NCBI RefSeq assembly: GCF_026212465.1
Contig: NC_080055.1
Span: 19,411,451-19,475,450, forward strand
From: Amaranthus tricolor
Lineage: Eukaryota > Streptophyta > Magnoliopsida > Caryophyllales > Amaranthaceae
DNA length: 64,000 nucleotides
Direction: 5' to 3'
Every line of letters starts with the position of its first letter. Position 1 is the stretch's first letter. Shown one piece after another: positions 21,505 through 34,029 of this stretch. A program made the translations under genes and the position numbers. The notes beneath the pieces were generated by a model. That model worked only from the letters and a program-made list of their open reading frames with translations, had not been told where the DNA came from and made no database searches.

Positions 21505-21607
21505 ACTCAGGGGAGAATCATATTTACTGCACTCTTTTTCCATTCGTCAGGTTTTTATCCCATTGGGTTTTTACTGATAAGGTTTTTAACGAGACAGTAT
21601 TAAATAG

Positions 21608-22046
<439 letters not shown>

Positions 22047-22073
22047 CATAATTAGTATGCATTCAAGGGGGAG

Positions 22074-22286
22074 TGTTGAAATATAGTGTGAAAGGTAATT
22101 AATGAATATAGTGTGAAAGGTAATTAATGAATTTACCCTAATGTGAATGCATTCAATGTAATTGTGGATGAACTTGCCTATAAATATGAAAGTTCACCAT
22201 TGTAAAAACTACACCAATGAGAAAAACATCTCTATCTTCTAACTTTTACTCATTCTACTTCCTCCTTATCTCTCTAAGTTTTTATA
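22074..22286 (+). repeat. Copia 3' LTR
   Basis: 213 bp, TGTTGAAATATAG to TTTTTATA (terminal CA mutated to TA). It differs from the 5' LTR by one fewer tandem unit, a 4-bp TAAA deletion and a few substitutions. Confidence 0.93.
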
Positions 22287-22500
22287 ATTCAAAAGTTAAT
22301 ATACACTTTATATTGAATTTTACACTCATTTAGGAGATGACAAGCTTTTACTAATTGCTTGTGATTATCGTTTATAATTGTCCTTGAAGTGCATCCAACC
22401 TTTTCATGTACATTTACATTTTCATATAATTCATGACATTCATATACATTTCTCTTTTGTCATTAGTAAATCAGTCCTATGGCTAAGTCAATCCATGACA

Positions 22501-23311
22501 ATTGGTATCAGAGACGTTCAATTCTTAGTGATCGAGGATGCGTCAGAGACCGAGGACTGTGTGGACGACATCCTACTGGAACTCATCAAGACCTCAAAAC
22601 TAGCTTGAACAGAGTATTTATTTTAACGGAGGAGCTAACTTAATAATTTACAACAACATAGCACAACATGTTCTGCATAAGAAAAAGGAATCCAGACGGT
22701 CTAGCGCGAATCTTGTAAAGATTAGACACAAGATTTTGGAAAAGAAGCAAAAATCAGATGCTCTTTGGAAAAACTATATCCTAACACTACAAAAGTTTTT
22801 ATAGGAGTTCATGAAAATTCAGTTGCTGTATCACAGTTTTAAGGAGAATTAATTTCCGGTGATGATAGTAAGCCGTCGTTCCATTTTCCTCGTGTTGTGG
22901 TCGGCAACTTAGTTGAAGATGAATATATATGGTTTCGGAAAAAGCAAACAAAAAAAAAGAGAGAGCAAGAAGAGACGCCGGCAATGATTATTTAAAAGGT
23001 TATCGACTGTTTTTTCGGGTGGCACAACCTATCATCAGTCGATAGGAAGGTGTGGAGTCACTGGCGAAGGTGCGGCGGCAAGGTCAAAGGAAGCTGCGAC
23101 ACTAAGGGCTAATGTTGAGATTGTGGAAATTAGGGATGAGAGGGGCTGGCAGAATATTCTGCAAAGCATGCCTATGACATCAGCAATGATGTCACACTAC
23201 TCACAGCATTTGTCCAATTTCACCACTTGCTGACATCCATTTAAGTCCTTTATTACAATTTTTTTGAATTTTCACCCTCTGAGTACAAGGTGGATTTTTT
23301 AGGGGTCAATA
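22501..23311 (+). mobile_element. Internal region 2 of composite element
   Basis: It starts with ATTGGTATCAGAG (primer site 22503-22513) and ends with the purine-rich AAGGTGGATTTTTTAGGGGTC before LTR C. At only 0.8 kb it is much shorter than internal region 1. No open frame with a recognisable domain. Confidence 0.65.
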
Positions 23312-23348
23312 TGTCATGAAAGGCTGGTAAGGGATATAATAATTAATA

Positions 23349-23621
23349 CTCCCTCCTATTCACCTTAGAAGTTCCATTTGATTTTTCAAAAATTTTAAGG
23401 AGAGTCAAAAGTAGGACCCTAAGGGTAGGAAAGAGAGTGGTATTATGAGTTTTTTAATGTAAGGGAGGAAAATTAGTATGGGTAATGGAGGGTATAATTA
23501 AAAATAGAATAAAGCTACTAAAGGCATAAAAGTCAAACACCCATACCAAAAATAGAAATGGGACAATTAAAGTGACTTGACCATAAAAGAAAATGGGACA
23601 CATAAGCTGAATAGGAGGGTG
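23349..23621. mobile_element. Stowaway (Tc1/mariner) MITE
   Basis: 273 bp with inverted termini CTCCCTCCTATTCA and TGAATAGGAGGGTG, flanked by TA on both sides. It is absent from the orthologous position of LTR A, which confirms insertion. Confidence 0.88.
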
Positions 23622-23700
23622 TAATAAATAATACTTGTCAATTAGTTAGTTGGAGAGAATAAAATGTAAAGATAATTAGTATAAATAGAGAAAAAGGTAA

Positions 23701-25721
23701 GGGCACTATTATTAGTGACCTAATATTGGGTCACATGACCCAACAATAAGAAAAATAATAGTAATGGTGATCTATTTTTAGGTTGGTTATGAAAAAGGTT
23801 GGGTGAAAATGTTTAGGGATAACCCGTTCTTTTGAACAGTCACCCCATTTTTTTTCAAAATTTTGCGCCACGTGCGTTGATTGGGCCGCAAAAAGTGAAT
23901 GCATCAGCCCCTGACACGCCTTGCAGTTGCATGCCACGTGGCCGCTTCTGATTGGCTATGAAAAAATAGCCGTTTTTTCCCTTTAACGACTATTTTCGTA
24001 TTAAAATAATTTAAAAAAAAAAATTATACAAACGGTCATATTTTTTCGAGATCTATAAAATGAGACCCATATTGATATTTTTTGACATAACTTTTTTTTA
24101 CATATTTTGTTCATATTTTCGGTATTTTTTTGGTTAAAAAAATACCAAAGTAATCATTTCAAAAATCCCAAAAAAAAAAATATGGATTCAAATAACCAAA
24201 TTATGGAAGAAATCCATGTAAAAAAATTGGCTTTTCTAAGTTCAATTTTGTCTCATCCACTTCAAGTTCTTCATCTTCTGATGAAGAGAATGAACTAATA
24301 CATAATATGGTTGATTATGCCTTTCAATACGCAATTCCTCCCATTTTTTCAACACTACAACCAAGGGTGAGAACAAAAAAAAATGTCGAATTCAAAGAGA
24401 CCATTCAAAATGTCATTCCCAACTATTTAATGATTATTTTGCTGAAAATCCTACATATTCTTCTCGATTGTTTTGACGAGATTATTAGCCTTTAGTGAAG
24501 AACGAGGATTCCCTGACATGATTGGTAGTGTTGATTGCATGCATTGGCAGTGGAAGAATTGCCCGGCAGCATGGAATGGGCAATATCAAGGGCGAGCTGG
24601 TGTTGCAACATTAATTCTTGAAGCTGTCGCCGATCATGACCTATGGATATGGCATGCCTTTTTTGGGATGCCAGGTTCATATAATGATCTCAACGTGCTA
24701 TATCGATCACCTCTTTAGTTGATTTGTTTGAAGGAAGGGCACCACCTGTCAATTTCACGGTGAATGGAAATCAATACGGCATGGCTTACTATCTCACTGA
24801 TGGCATTTATCCTAAATGGGCTACTTTTATTCAGTCTATTACTGAACCGTAAACAGAAAAAGCAAGGTTATTTGCCCAACATCAAGAAGCAGCAAGAAAG
24901 AATGTGGAGCGAGCATTTGGGGTGTTGCAAGCTCGATTTGCAATAATTAAAAAGCCCTCACTTGCTTGGGATGAAGAACGACTCTTTGATATAATTACTT
25001 CTTGTATAATTATGCATAATATGATAGTGGAAGATGAAAGAGATACATATACACACTATGCTGATGGTAGAGAGTTCATGGAAGATCTCCCAAAAGGTCA
25101 ATCAGAAGGTACAAGTGGATTAAATGATGACTTTGAGTATTACACAGATAGAATTGTTGATATCAATCGATACTTGGCAAATAAGGATGATGTTGAAGAT
25201 CGACAAACACATTTATCCTTAAAAGATGACTTGGTTGAAAATATCTGGCAAAAGTTTGGAGAGAACCGCAATTAATGTATCATTTAAAATTTTAGTTTTT
25301 TAATTTGTGTATTTATTTTATGTATGTGCATTGTAATATTTATTTGAAGTTAACGAATTTTTCTTAAATATTAAAAAATATTTATTAAAAATTATATTTA
25401 TATTTATATTTATTAACAAATATTATTTTTATTAAAAGAATAATTTTTTTAATTATAAAATAGTAGATCTATTTTAATCAAATAAAAAATTATATTAACT
25501 TTGTACATGAAAATATTATTATAAAAAATAAAGATAAATGTTAGATAAATTAAGGGAGAGAAAATATGGTGGGGTAAAAAAAAAGTAAAAAAGAGAGGAT
25601 GATGACCTTTTAAAAGCGGTCATTGTTAATAAAATTAGGTTGAAAGATGAAATTTTAGGAGAGAGAAAAATTAAAAAATAGTAACAAGACCTTTTTATTT
25701 AGGTCATAAGTAAGGATGGCC
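23701..25721 (+). mobile_element. PIF/Harbinger transposon, internally deleted
   Basis: 2,021 bp flanked by TAA (23698-23700 and 25722-25724), the expected 3-bp target. The termini GGGCACTATTATTAGTGACC and the reverse complement of the right end, GGCCATCCTTACTTATGACC, are imperfect inverted repeats. It contains one transposase pseudogene. The second, Myb-like ORF usual for autonomous members is absent. Confidence 0.9.
24182..25275 (+). pseudogene. Harbinger-type DDE transposase pseudogene
   Basis: Fragments in order: MDSNNQIMEE start, CHSQLFNDYFAENPTYSSR, then a jump straight to RLLAFSEERGFPDMIGSVDC (24480-24540), so the region between (usually around 90 codons) is deleted. The first catalytic Asp is in GSVDCMHW, the second in GSYNDLNVL and the Glu in VERAFGVLQ, all retained. 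Frameshifts occur near 24360-24480, 24715 and 24850. The C-terminal part 24904-25275 (IIMHNMIVEDERD) is one open frame. The transposase would cut TTA/TAA targets in the nucleus, but this copy cannot make a complete protein. Confidence 0.88.
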
Positions 25722-26337
25722 TAAGGGAATTAGAATTCCTTCAAGTGAAAGTTTTAAGTGGAATTTAATACTCGTTAGGAGAGAACAAGCCCTTCAAATG
25801 CTTGTATACTATCCACTGTGATCGTTTTTGGTTACAATTATTCTTTGATATACAATTTCAATTACATTCCATTTCTACAAGCAGTTATTTACATTTTTGC
25901 TTTACAATTTGTTACACTCAAAACATTTTGTTATTTGGCTATCACCACCATTTTCCCTATGGCTAAGTCAGTCCATGACAGCATCGTGCAAAGAAAAATC
26001 TGCACTACCGGGGGTGAAATACGTTGTAATGTTGTAAAAATAAAAATATGAATCAACTGCAGGTTGATTCACAAGGGAGAAGCAGAGTAAAAAGCCTGAG
26101 CATAAACAAAATCTACTTGTAAGATTGTGGCTCTACATTGTACAAGACATCTGAGAATACATGGAAAATGAAAGAAGATACAACTTTAAAAATAATTGAA
26201 TTCTGAAAATTCAGTCTTCTGATTTCTGAAAGATGAATATGAACAGGTTGCATTGCATAAAGTAGTCTTCACACATTTTCAGATTTCTGGTTCACTATCT
26301 ACTAACACAGGCCATCTATAACCTGAAAAAATTGGTG

Positions 26338-29300
26338 CTAGCCTATGCTTCTGTTGGATCTAATTCTGTCAAGGTGACCGACAATACGTGTATCCAACGT
26401 CGACAGGATCTGTGGCATCGACATCCCACCAGACACTACAATCTCTGCAAGAACAAAATATGTACGAATGAATTTTGTTATGGTATACTCTAATAATTTG
26501 ATGTTTCGAGAATTAATGACAGCATTAAAGTTTCGAGGGTGGAAGAAATATATATTATACTCCAAAAATCAGTGTAAGTACAAGGGGAACCCACCGGAAG
26601 GGACAAAAGTCACTGAAACCCCTCGAAACAAGGAAAATAAAAGGACAAACCCCAAAAGAGCCTAAAGGACCAACCAACCAATACATGAAGGGCTTGATCA
26701 ATAGGCCAAGCCACACTATACAGCCAGATCACCAAAAGGGAAAAATCAAGCAAAACTAAAACCATACATGAACTAATTCAGACAGGAGCAAAAGAAAAAA
26801 GGCTAGGTCTGAGGTAGAAACTAGGGTCTTGCAAGGAAATTGTGGCACTCATTCCTTGACCAAAAAAAAAGTTAAAAATTTTGGGAGAAAAATACATATA
26901 GCTTAACAAAACTAGTTTCACCCCCCTTAATGACAAACAAACCGAAAAAGAGAAACAGGATTGCTGGAATTCTTAGAAAGTGATTTTCCTCCTACCCACA
27001 GTCCCACACAACCAAGAGAAACGCCAACGCAAAAAAGTGTAAATTCTATCTTGCACCATATCAGAATGTAAACTGGTCATTTGCAGCCATTCACTTACAC
27101 ACAGTGTCTGTGGAAAACATGGAATAGAAGAAGGTGAAAAGCACTTACCAATTCCTTCACGAACTGACAGGTTTGGCCTGATAACATCTTGTGAGTTAAC
27201 AAGAAAGATATCACCAATGTACAGATGGTTTGTAGGAACATAGACACAGCATAGATCCTCCTCCCCAGAGTAACTCTGGCGTGTACATAAAAGAATATGA
27301 AAACACACCCATCAGAATGCCAGAACCAATTTATAATCATCCAGAATAAAGTACAAACTCTACTATTCTAATTTATAATTATGAAAACTGACAAGTGCTC
27401 CAATGAAAAAGGAAAATCTCCATATTCCCTCATTAACATCAATTCATACAATTCAGGTAATCACACCAGTAGAATCATGCAAACATTCTCTTCTGAGTAT
27501 CCTAAACCATCTTCACAAGATCTATTAATGAGACAGAAAATTAATTGGCAGACAGAAGATAGAGCAAGCTCAACTAGGAAGCATGTTTTGCTCCACGTGC
27601 ACCTATGTGGTAACTCAAGACTCAAGAGTATGTCCAAGCAAATGGCACATTTAAACCACAAAAACTTCATAAAATTCCTTCATTGAAATCCAAAAGAAAG
27701 CAGCTTTTAGTCAAATACACAGATCTCTAACAGCCACCTCCATAAGCAAATAAGTTCCATCATATAAATTACAAAAGGCAAAACGTCTCTCTTCCAACTT
27801 ATGCAACAATTTTGGCTTCAGTATGTGACATGGATAATAAAAATGACGAAGGGACTATGATTTAGGAAAATTTGTATACCTGCAGGGTAAGAGATGATGT
27901 AATGAACCCAAAAGCATATTCCCCAACTCGTGGATGTCGAATGATGGCAACTTCTTTAAAGGCCTGTGTGTTCTGGTCTGTATAGTGGAAAGAATCTTCA
28001 TCAGTATGTTGCCAAATTGATCAACGCATACATGAAACACCAAATTTAAGAAGTAGCATACCGGGAGATATTGCCGAACTAATCTGCTTTGATGCATTGT
28101 AGATGTGACGGACAAAAGGCATTCTCTTAATAAACCACTCACCAAGGCCTAAAACAGATGCCCCCAACCATGATGACATGAAGACGCCAACCAAAAATAT
28201 GAATGCTATTGAAGTTACGAATCCCAGGCCTAGTAAGACGGAGAAAACAGTAATCAGAAGAAAATTCAAATTCAAGTATACTCAATCTGATAAACTATCA
28301 AACATGCTCACATTTCATGTAAGACACTGCAATTTTAAGAGGCAGATTGATATCGGACCACAAAATTGAACTGGAGTGGAAGTAATCAAGAAGCTGTATG
28401 ATCTTATCATATTATTCATTTGGGAGAAGTTCCAAAATTCACTAAAACCCTCTAGGTTATATATCACTGCAAACTTTCCTAACAAAGGCTGATAAAGAAC
28501 TCATAATGTATTTGTTCATACTTCTAAAGTTTGTGTTTAGCAAGTGCTACTCAAAGAGACTTGCAAGATGTCTGGAGGGAACTTGTCAAACAGAGGAGGA
28601 CAAAATATACAAGTGGATAACTTAAACATGAAGGAGCAAAGGCATTAGCGGAAATATCATTTAAATTTATTATACACATACACAAGGTAATATAGAATGG
28701 ACCACCAAGGTACCAAAGGAGTAAAAACTAATAAGCACAAGGCAAACACAAAGACACATACTTTCTATTGTATAGTGTGACATTCTATGCGGGTCATCTC
28801 TTCCAAACTCCCCCCCTCTATACGTATTCTTATATACAAGCAACAATTTGAGTTTCACACTCACAAACGCACAACATTATTATCAGCAAAATTCACCATC
28901 ACAAGGATACACATGGGCTGAAAACCAAAGACCTAATACATCATTTGACAAGTTGAGTTGCTAAAAAGCTTAATAAAGGGCCAAGTGAGATAGGAGAAAG
29001 ATAACTATTTACCAAAAAAAGCAAATGATTCAGTATATTAGGCGCACTTCTTATTTATCTGAAGCTGCACATGATATTTGCTTTCAATGGTCAATCAGAA
29101 ACAACCTTTTTTGTTAGTGTTAAATGTTATCACTAACAAGGGTAAGGATGCGTACATGCGACCCCCAAACCCTACCCTATTAGGAGCCACTTAATATCAT
29201 TGGGTAATGAAATATTGTATTTACGCGAAGAGATTAAAGAGTATATAACCGCAAATTTCAAATAAATGGAATTGCGTGCCAAACGAAACTTACCAAATAT

Positions 29301-31986
29301 ATCGATTCCAAGTTGAGCATAGATAGGAGAGAAAAATCCATCCACAAAATGTATGAACCACCAGGTTATGTAAAATGTGACAGCTATTGGAAAAAGGATG
29401 ACACTGCAATATGACAACAAACAAAACATCAGTACAATACGGAATAATTGCATGAAACAGGGAATGTAATTTCAACCTAGATTCCTCTAAGAAAGCATGT
29501 ACTCTAAGGACATGAAAAAAAAATGGTGTTCATGCATTTATACGGTTGTAGCACAAACTAATGTTATATTGAATAGAAATTTTAAAATAGTCATGGTTAT
29601 AAAAGTGAAGTTAATGGAGCATGATAGGTGCCGTGACTAGAAATTTTAAATTAGACATGGTTAACATGATATTGCCATGACTTAGTGACTTAGTGAGATG
29701 CAATAGGTGACAAGCTAAGGTCTTATTACGGACAAGGGAACAAGACATAACTTTTAAGGAACAAAAATGTAGCAAAGCAAAATCCATTCTAAGGAATAAT
29801 GATATTCACTTCATTGCTTTACAAAAGATGACGATGCCATAATAAATGAAGAACTAACAAAAAAGCACTCAGGCAGTTAATTACAAAGACATAATTCCTT
29901 ATATTAAGATGCTACAATAGTCATCAATGAGTACCATATTCTATGATATAGGAAATCAATTACCAATGTCACTTGCACAATACTTACGTGGTCAACTTAA
30001 AACTTTGAACTCCCAATGTTTAGAAAGCTTGAAAATTTTTTAGAGGCCTACACAACGTATCCATCTTAATTCTTATGTTTATCCATAAGAGCCATCGACA
30101 TCAACTGATCAATTCATCATTCACAAAACGGTTCATGAAATTATGTGCAATTGTGCACTCCTTTATGTGAAGTTATAGATTACGTTTGCAATCAAGGGTT
30201 AATAAGAAATAACCATTTTGGGATTATATAGGTAAGGCTACATACATCTTGCCCATCTGACCCAATCAAGGGGGAAGCCGCTTATTGGCATTAAAGTAAT
30301 CCAACTCTCAAAAGAGACTCCCATCTAAGCCGGCTAAGGAAAGACTAAAATTTAGAATCAAAGACTTAGAGAAGCTAACTCCAAGGAAATAATAAACTAG
30401 GTACCGAGAAGTATAAAGGTTAGAAAAGCATCCCTGAATGCAAGCAATGTATACAGAAAAGGAATATCTTGGCTGAGGAATAGGCATCAGAAAGAGTTAG
30501 TTTGCAAAGTCAAGCGCACAATGTTTTAGAAAACAATAGATTTAAGAAACTTCACTAAAAATATTTTATGTATAATTCTTGTAGCAAAAGTGAACATGAC
30601 TTACCATCCTGTCATAAATTTCTTTGAAGCCCAACTTCTGATTATTTTATAAAAAGTCTGCGCATTAAGAACACATACCGAGTTAAGTTTCTCCCATTTA
30701 TACAAAAAATGATAATGCAACAATATTGAATAAAACACTAGACAACCAGATAGGATTTAGGAAGATCAGTAACACATTAGACCAGTTCTCCTATTCACCT
30801 ACTCCTACAGCTACTTCATTTTCATAAAGGATATACTAGCATGTAATAACTTAAACTAACAATTCAAAACATTTCACTTTAATTGGTGGATAAGAGATAC
30901 TATCACATATGCAATCAAAGCAGCACCCTGAAAATCAGTAGTAAGTTCCTACTGCCACATGTTCCCAATGTCTGCAGTTCAGGACAGTGCCAAATGCTAA
31001 TCATTCTGACCCGACACCAATCATCTACTCCTTACATCAATGATCATCTTCCTCAAATACCAGAGTGCATACTATCAAGGAAAATTTTGCAAGAGTGTGA
31101 ACTAAATTTAAGTATATTACCAAAAGTAGGCATATTAAGTTCAAGGAAGAAAAAATGGGAGCTAGCTGCTAAGCAACATGATCATGATGTTCAAAACAGC
31201 AGAACACCACTATGTAATGAAATCACCACACTTTATGCCTTAAGATAAACCTCATTGGTACTTTCAATACAACTAAAAGAGAAACTAAGCTTATAACTCC
31301 CCCTATGTTGTTTGTCAACAGTGCCACCCTACCTTAACAAATGGCACTAACTCAACCAGTATCTACACTAATTGCTCCAGCATCAGTAAATAACTGGTAA
31401 AATGGCCCAATGATAGGCAGAATCCATAGCAGTGAACAGATGGAACGAGGTCAACTTTCAATGATACTAACCCAATAAACACATTAAAACATAAAAAGAA
31501 TTTACCAACAAATAATTTGTGTATCAATATATCAATCAGAGATAGGAAACTAAAAAACCATAACATCTTAATCAATCACCCATACAAAATCCTTCCATAT
31601 ATCATCCCTTAACTTAACTTAACCCTCTAACCTAATAACTTAAATTTATTACCCCAATACCAAAAATATCCCAATTATTGATCAATAACAAATAAAGAAA
31701 CGCATAACCACTAATAAAAAATCCAAAAATCAAAAATTTCACAGGGACAAATTAAAAATTGAAAGGTACCCATTAAAATTGAAGAAAAATCCAGATAGAT
31801 CAATCAAAAGAAAAGAAAAAAGAGAACCACCTCACGACCAGAATGATGAGAAGAGGAAATAGAAGGGGTAGGTTTAGCTGAATCATCATGATTAATGGAA
31901 GAATCAGCGACTGGTATGAGAAGTTCGCGATCTCTTTCTCTACTGCTATTTCCCATCACCATCGTCGTTGATTTATCATCTCCCAT
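26338..31986 (-). CDS. COV/LCV family membrane protein (DUF502), seven exons
   Basis: Exons: 31986-31831, 30657-30605, 29403-29294, 28229-28062, 27977-27880, 27275-27149, 26444-26338. All introns are GT-AG and phases agree, giving 272 residues. Landmarks: RDRELLIPVAD (about 15-25); transmembrane segment ILFPIAVTFYITWWFIHFV (about 71-90); FSPIYAQLG; second hydrophobic segment FVTSIAFIFLVGVF (about 109-122); GEWFIKRMPFVRHIYNASKQ; CCVYVPTNHLYIGD; VSGGMSMPQILSTLD near the C-terminus. Arabidopsis COV1 and its LCV relatives are Golgi/trans-Golgi membrane proteins needed for vascular patterning and vacuolar sorting; the same role here is inferred. Start: two adjacent ATGs (31989, 31986) are the first in frame; the second has A at -3 and G at +4. 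Later Mets at 31962 and 31956 are possible. It is intact; small open frames in its introns are noise. Confidence 0.95.
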
Positions 31987-31989
31987 CAT

Positions 31990-32165
31990 CAAATTATGTA
32001 ACAGTTGTGCAATTACTCCTACTTTAATCAAAGATTTCAGTTCGTTTTCCTATGAATTGAATTGACTCAGTTGCTTGGTCTGAGAAAAAAGAGAAAGAAG
32101 AGAAGGACGCTGATAGAGATTGTGCTTTGATTAGCAAAGTTAGTTCTTAATTTCTTTTATTTACA
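31990..32165 (-). promoter_or_regulatory. 5' leader and probable core promoter of the COV/LCV gene
   Basis: Upstream of the start, the minus strand has a pyrimidine-rich TCCTTCTCTTCTTTCTC leader (about 32090-32110) and an AT-rich TAAATAAAAG (about 32153-32162) that could be the TATA element, putting transcription start near 32130. There is no in-frame ATG in the leader. Weak evidence. Confidence 0.35.
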
Positions 32166-32543
32166 GATATTTAATTTTTTTCATAAAATTAATCACATGA
32201 TTACTAACGGTGAACGGATGTTTTTCCGTTGTTCGACTTTGATATCCCTCGTCGGTTATCTTCATGAATTTGTAGCATTTTTTTATTTCATATAATAATT
32301 TGTATTTTTATTTTAAGAAAAAATTATACCTAAAATTTAACTTTTTCATTATTTATTTTCATAAAAAAAATGAATAACTCAATATTTTTATTGATTTTCA
32401 ATTTTTCATACATTATTTTTTATTTTATTGATTAATTCTCACCTCAAAAAGATTAAAAGCACTTTTTATCTCTTTTTTTATCCATTCTTTTTAATTTAAA
32501 TATTTCTTTTTGACATGTAGTCTTCATTTTCATTTTTATTTTT

Positions 32544-32772
32544 GAGAGATTCCACATGGTAACCCTAAGGTATTGGATTTTCCACGCAATAATTCTGAGC
32601 TTTATCAAATTCTTTCTCTACGACCTTTTAATACAGAAAACATAGCTTAGACCTTGTTGTACGTTTATTTATTCGTTTCATTAGATCAAATTGCATAAAT
32701 TTCATAAATTTCCTCCAAAACATAAACCCTAACTCTACCATCATGCCTCAGGATTACCACGTGAAATTTCTC
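32544..32772. mobile_element. MULE-type MITE with perfect 9-bp target duplication
   Basis: Termini GAGAGATTCCACATGGTAAC and, from the right, GAGAAATTTCACGTGGTAAT are inverted repeats of ~26 bp. Both sides are flanked by TTTATTTTT (32535-32543, 32773-32781), the 9-bp duplication typical of Mutator-like elements. It is noncoding and lies about 400 bp upstream of the COV/LCV transcription start. Confidence 0.8.
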
Positions 32773-32781
32773 TTTATTTTT

Positions 32782-33177
32782 TATTCTTATCAGCAAGTTT
32801 AGAATTTTCCTTCAAACTAATTCTTTTTATGGAATTCAAAGTAATGTTTAAATTGACTCAATTACTCAATATAATGTCACTTTTTTTTTAATTTTTAAAC
32901 TACAATTCACCTATGCTCGGAAATATTCGAAAAAAGTTAATAAAACAAATAATATTTTCTGCCATTATACCTAAAAAAGCTGACAATGTAGCAGTTATTC
33001 TTGCCTATTTGAGTTCAAGTAAGGGACAAAAAAGACAAAGGTGGCAAGAAGAATGGTCGTTCATTTGATGGTTATATGGAAAATGGAGGATCAGGAGACA
33101 CAATAAACTTTTACATTTCGGTAACTTGAGTTATATGATTAACAAATTGAAAAGGATTTTCATTTCTTTCGGTGAAG
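32782..33177. other. Intergenic, no gene recognised
   Basis: AT-rich; nothing coding or structured seen between the MULE MITE and the CACTA element. Confidence 0.4.
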
Positions 33178-34029
33178 TACCACTAGTGGAAAAAAACGTA
33201 TCTGCTATCCTTCATTTGCTGCGGTTTTCTTTAGACGCAACATTATATAGCAAAAAAAAAGCAAAAAAAAATATAATACAAATGTTGCGGTTCACCTGAT
33301 GCCCGCAGCATATATAGCCCTTATATGCTGCGGTTTTAATTAGCCCGCAACATATAAGCCCTTATATGCTGCGGTTTTTTGTAGCCCGCAGCAAATAGCT
33401 AGCACCAGTTATATTTCTGAAAAATTAAAAACCCGTGTTTCAACGTTCATTTGCTCAAAACCCTCATGAAACAGTTGTATTCTCCTTAAACCCACTACTA
33501 TCTTGTTCTTCAAGTTCTTCAATTTCTTCAAGTTCTTCAAAAATTTTCTTCAAAAACCCACGAAAATCTCTTCAAGTTCTTCAAAAACCCACGACTCTAC
33601 TGTGTTCTCCTCTTCATTTCGTTCATCATCTTCCAAACCCCACGACTATGTTACTGTGTTCTTTAATAACCACCCATTGCACGAATTTTCGTCTCCATCT
33701 CATTTTAAGTTCTTCAACCCACCATTGTTGCTTTTCCTTCAAAAACCCCACGAATTAGGGCTAAGCCTTGTTCTTCTTCAAGGTATAAATTTTTAAATCT
33801 TTGTTTAAGTTCTTCAAGAATAACTTCATTGTATTTTATGGATTTAGTCTTTTCTAATACTAATTTTGATTTTGTTTTTCATTGTAGATTACATAATCCT
33901 ATTGTAAAAACAAAATTATCATATCTAATTACCAATGTATGTATTTTTATATTTGAATGTGAATAATTTACTTATGTATGTACTTGAATATATGAATGTG
34001 AATAATTTTAATTAATTAGGATTTTTAGA

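Larger units (their letters stand above)
23312..25980 (+). repeat. LTR C of composite element, split by two transposons
   Basis: It starts TGTCATGAAAGG and ends CAGTCCATGACA. Removing the Stowaway MITE (23349-23621) and Harbinger element (23701-25721), each with one target-site copy, leaves about 370 bp collinear with LTR A, including the junction AAGG-GAATTAG that LTR A shows uninterrupted. Confidence 0.85.

Noticed and set aside
33435..33796. Two overlapping Ser/Phe/Lys-rich frames near the CACTA left end
   Set aside because: Built on a TTCTTCAAG repeat; likely noncoding leader of the CACTA transcript.
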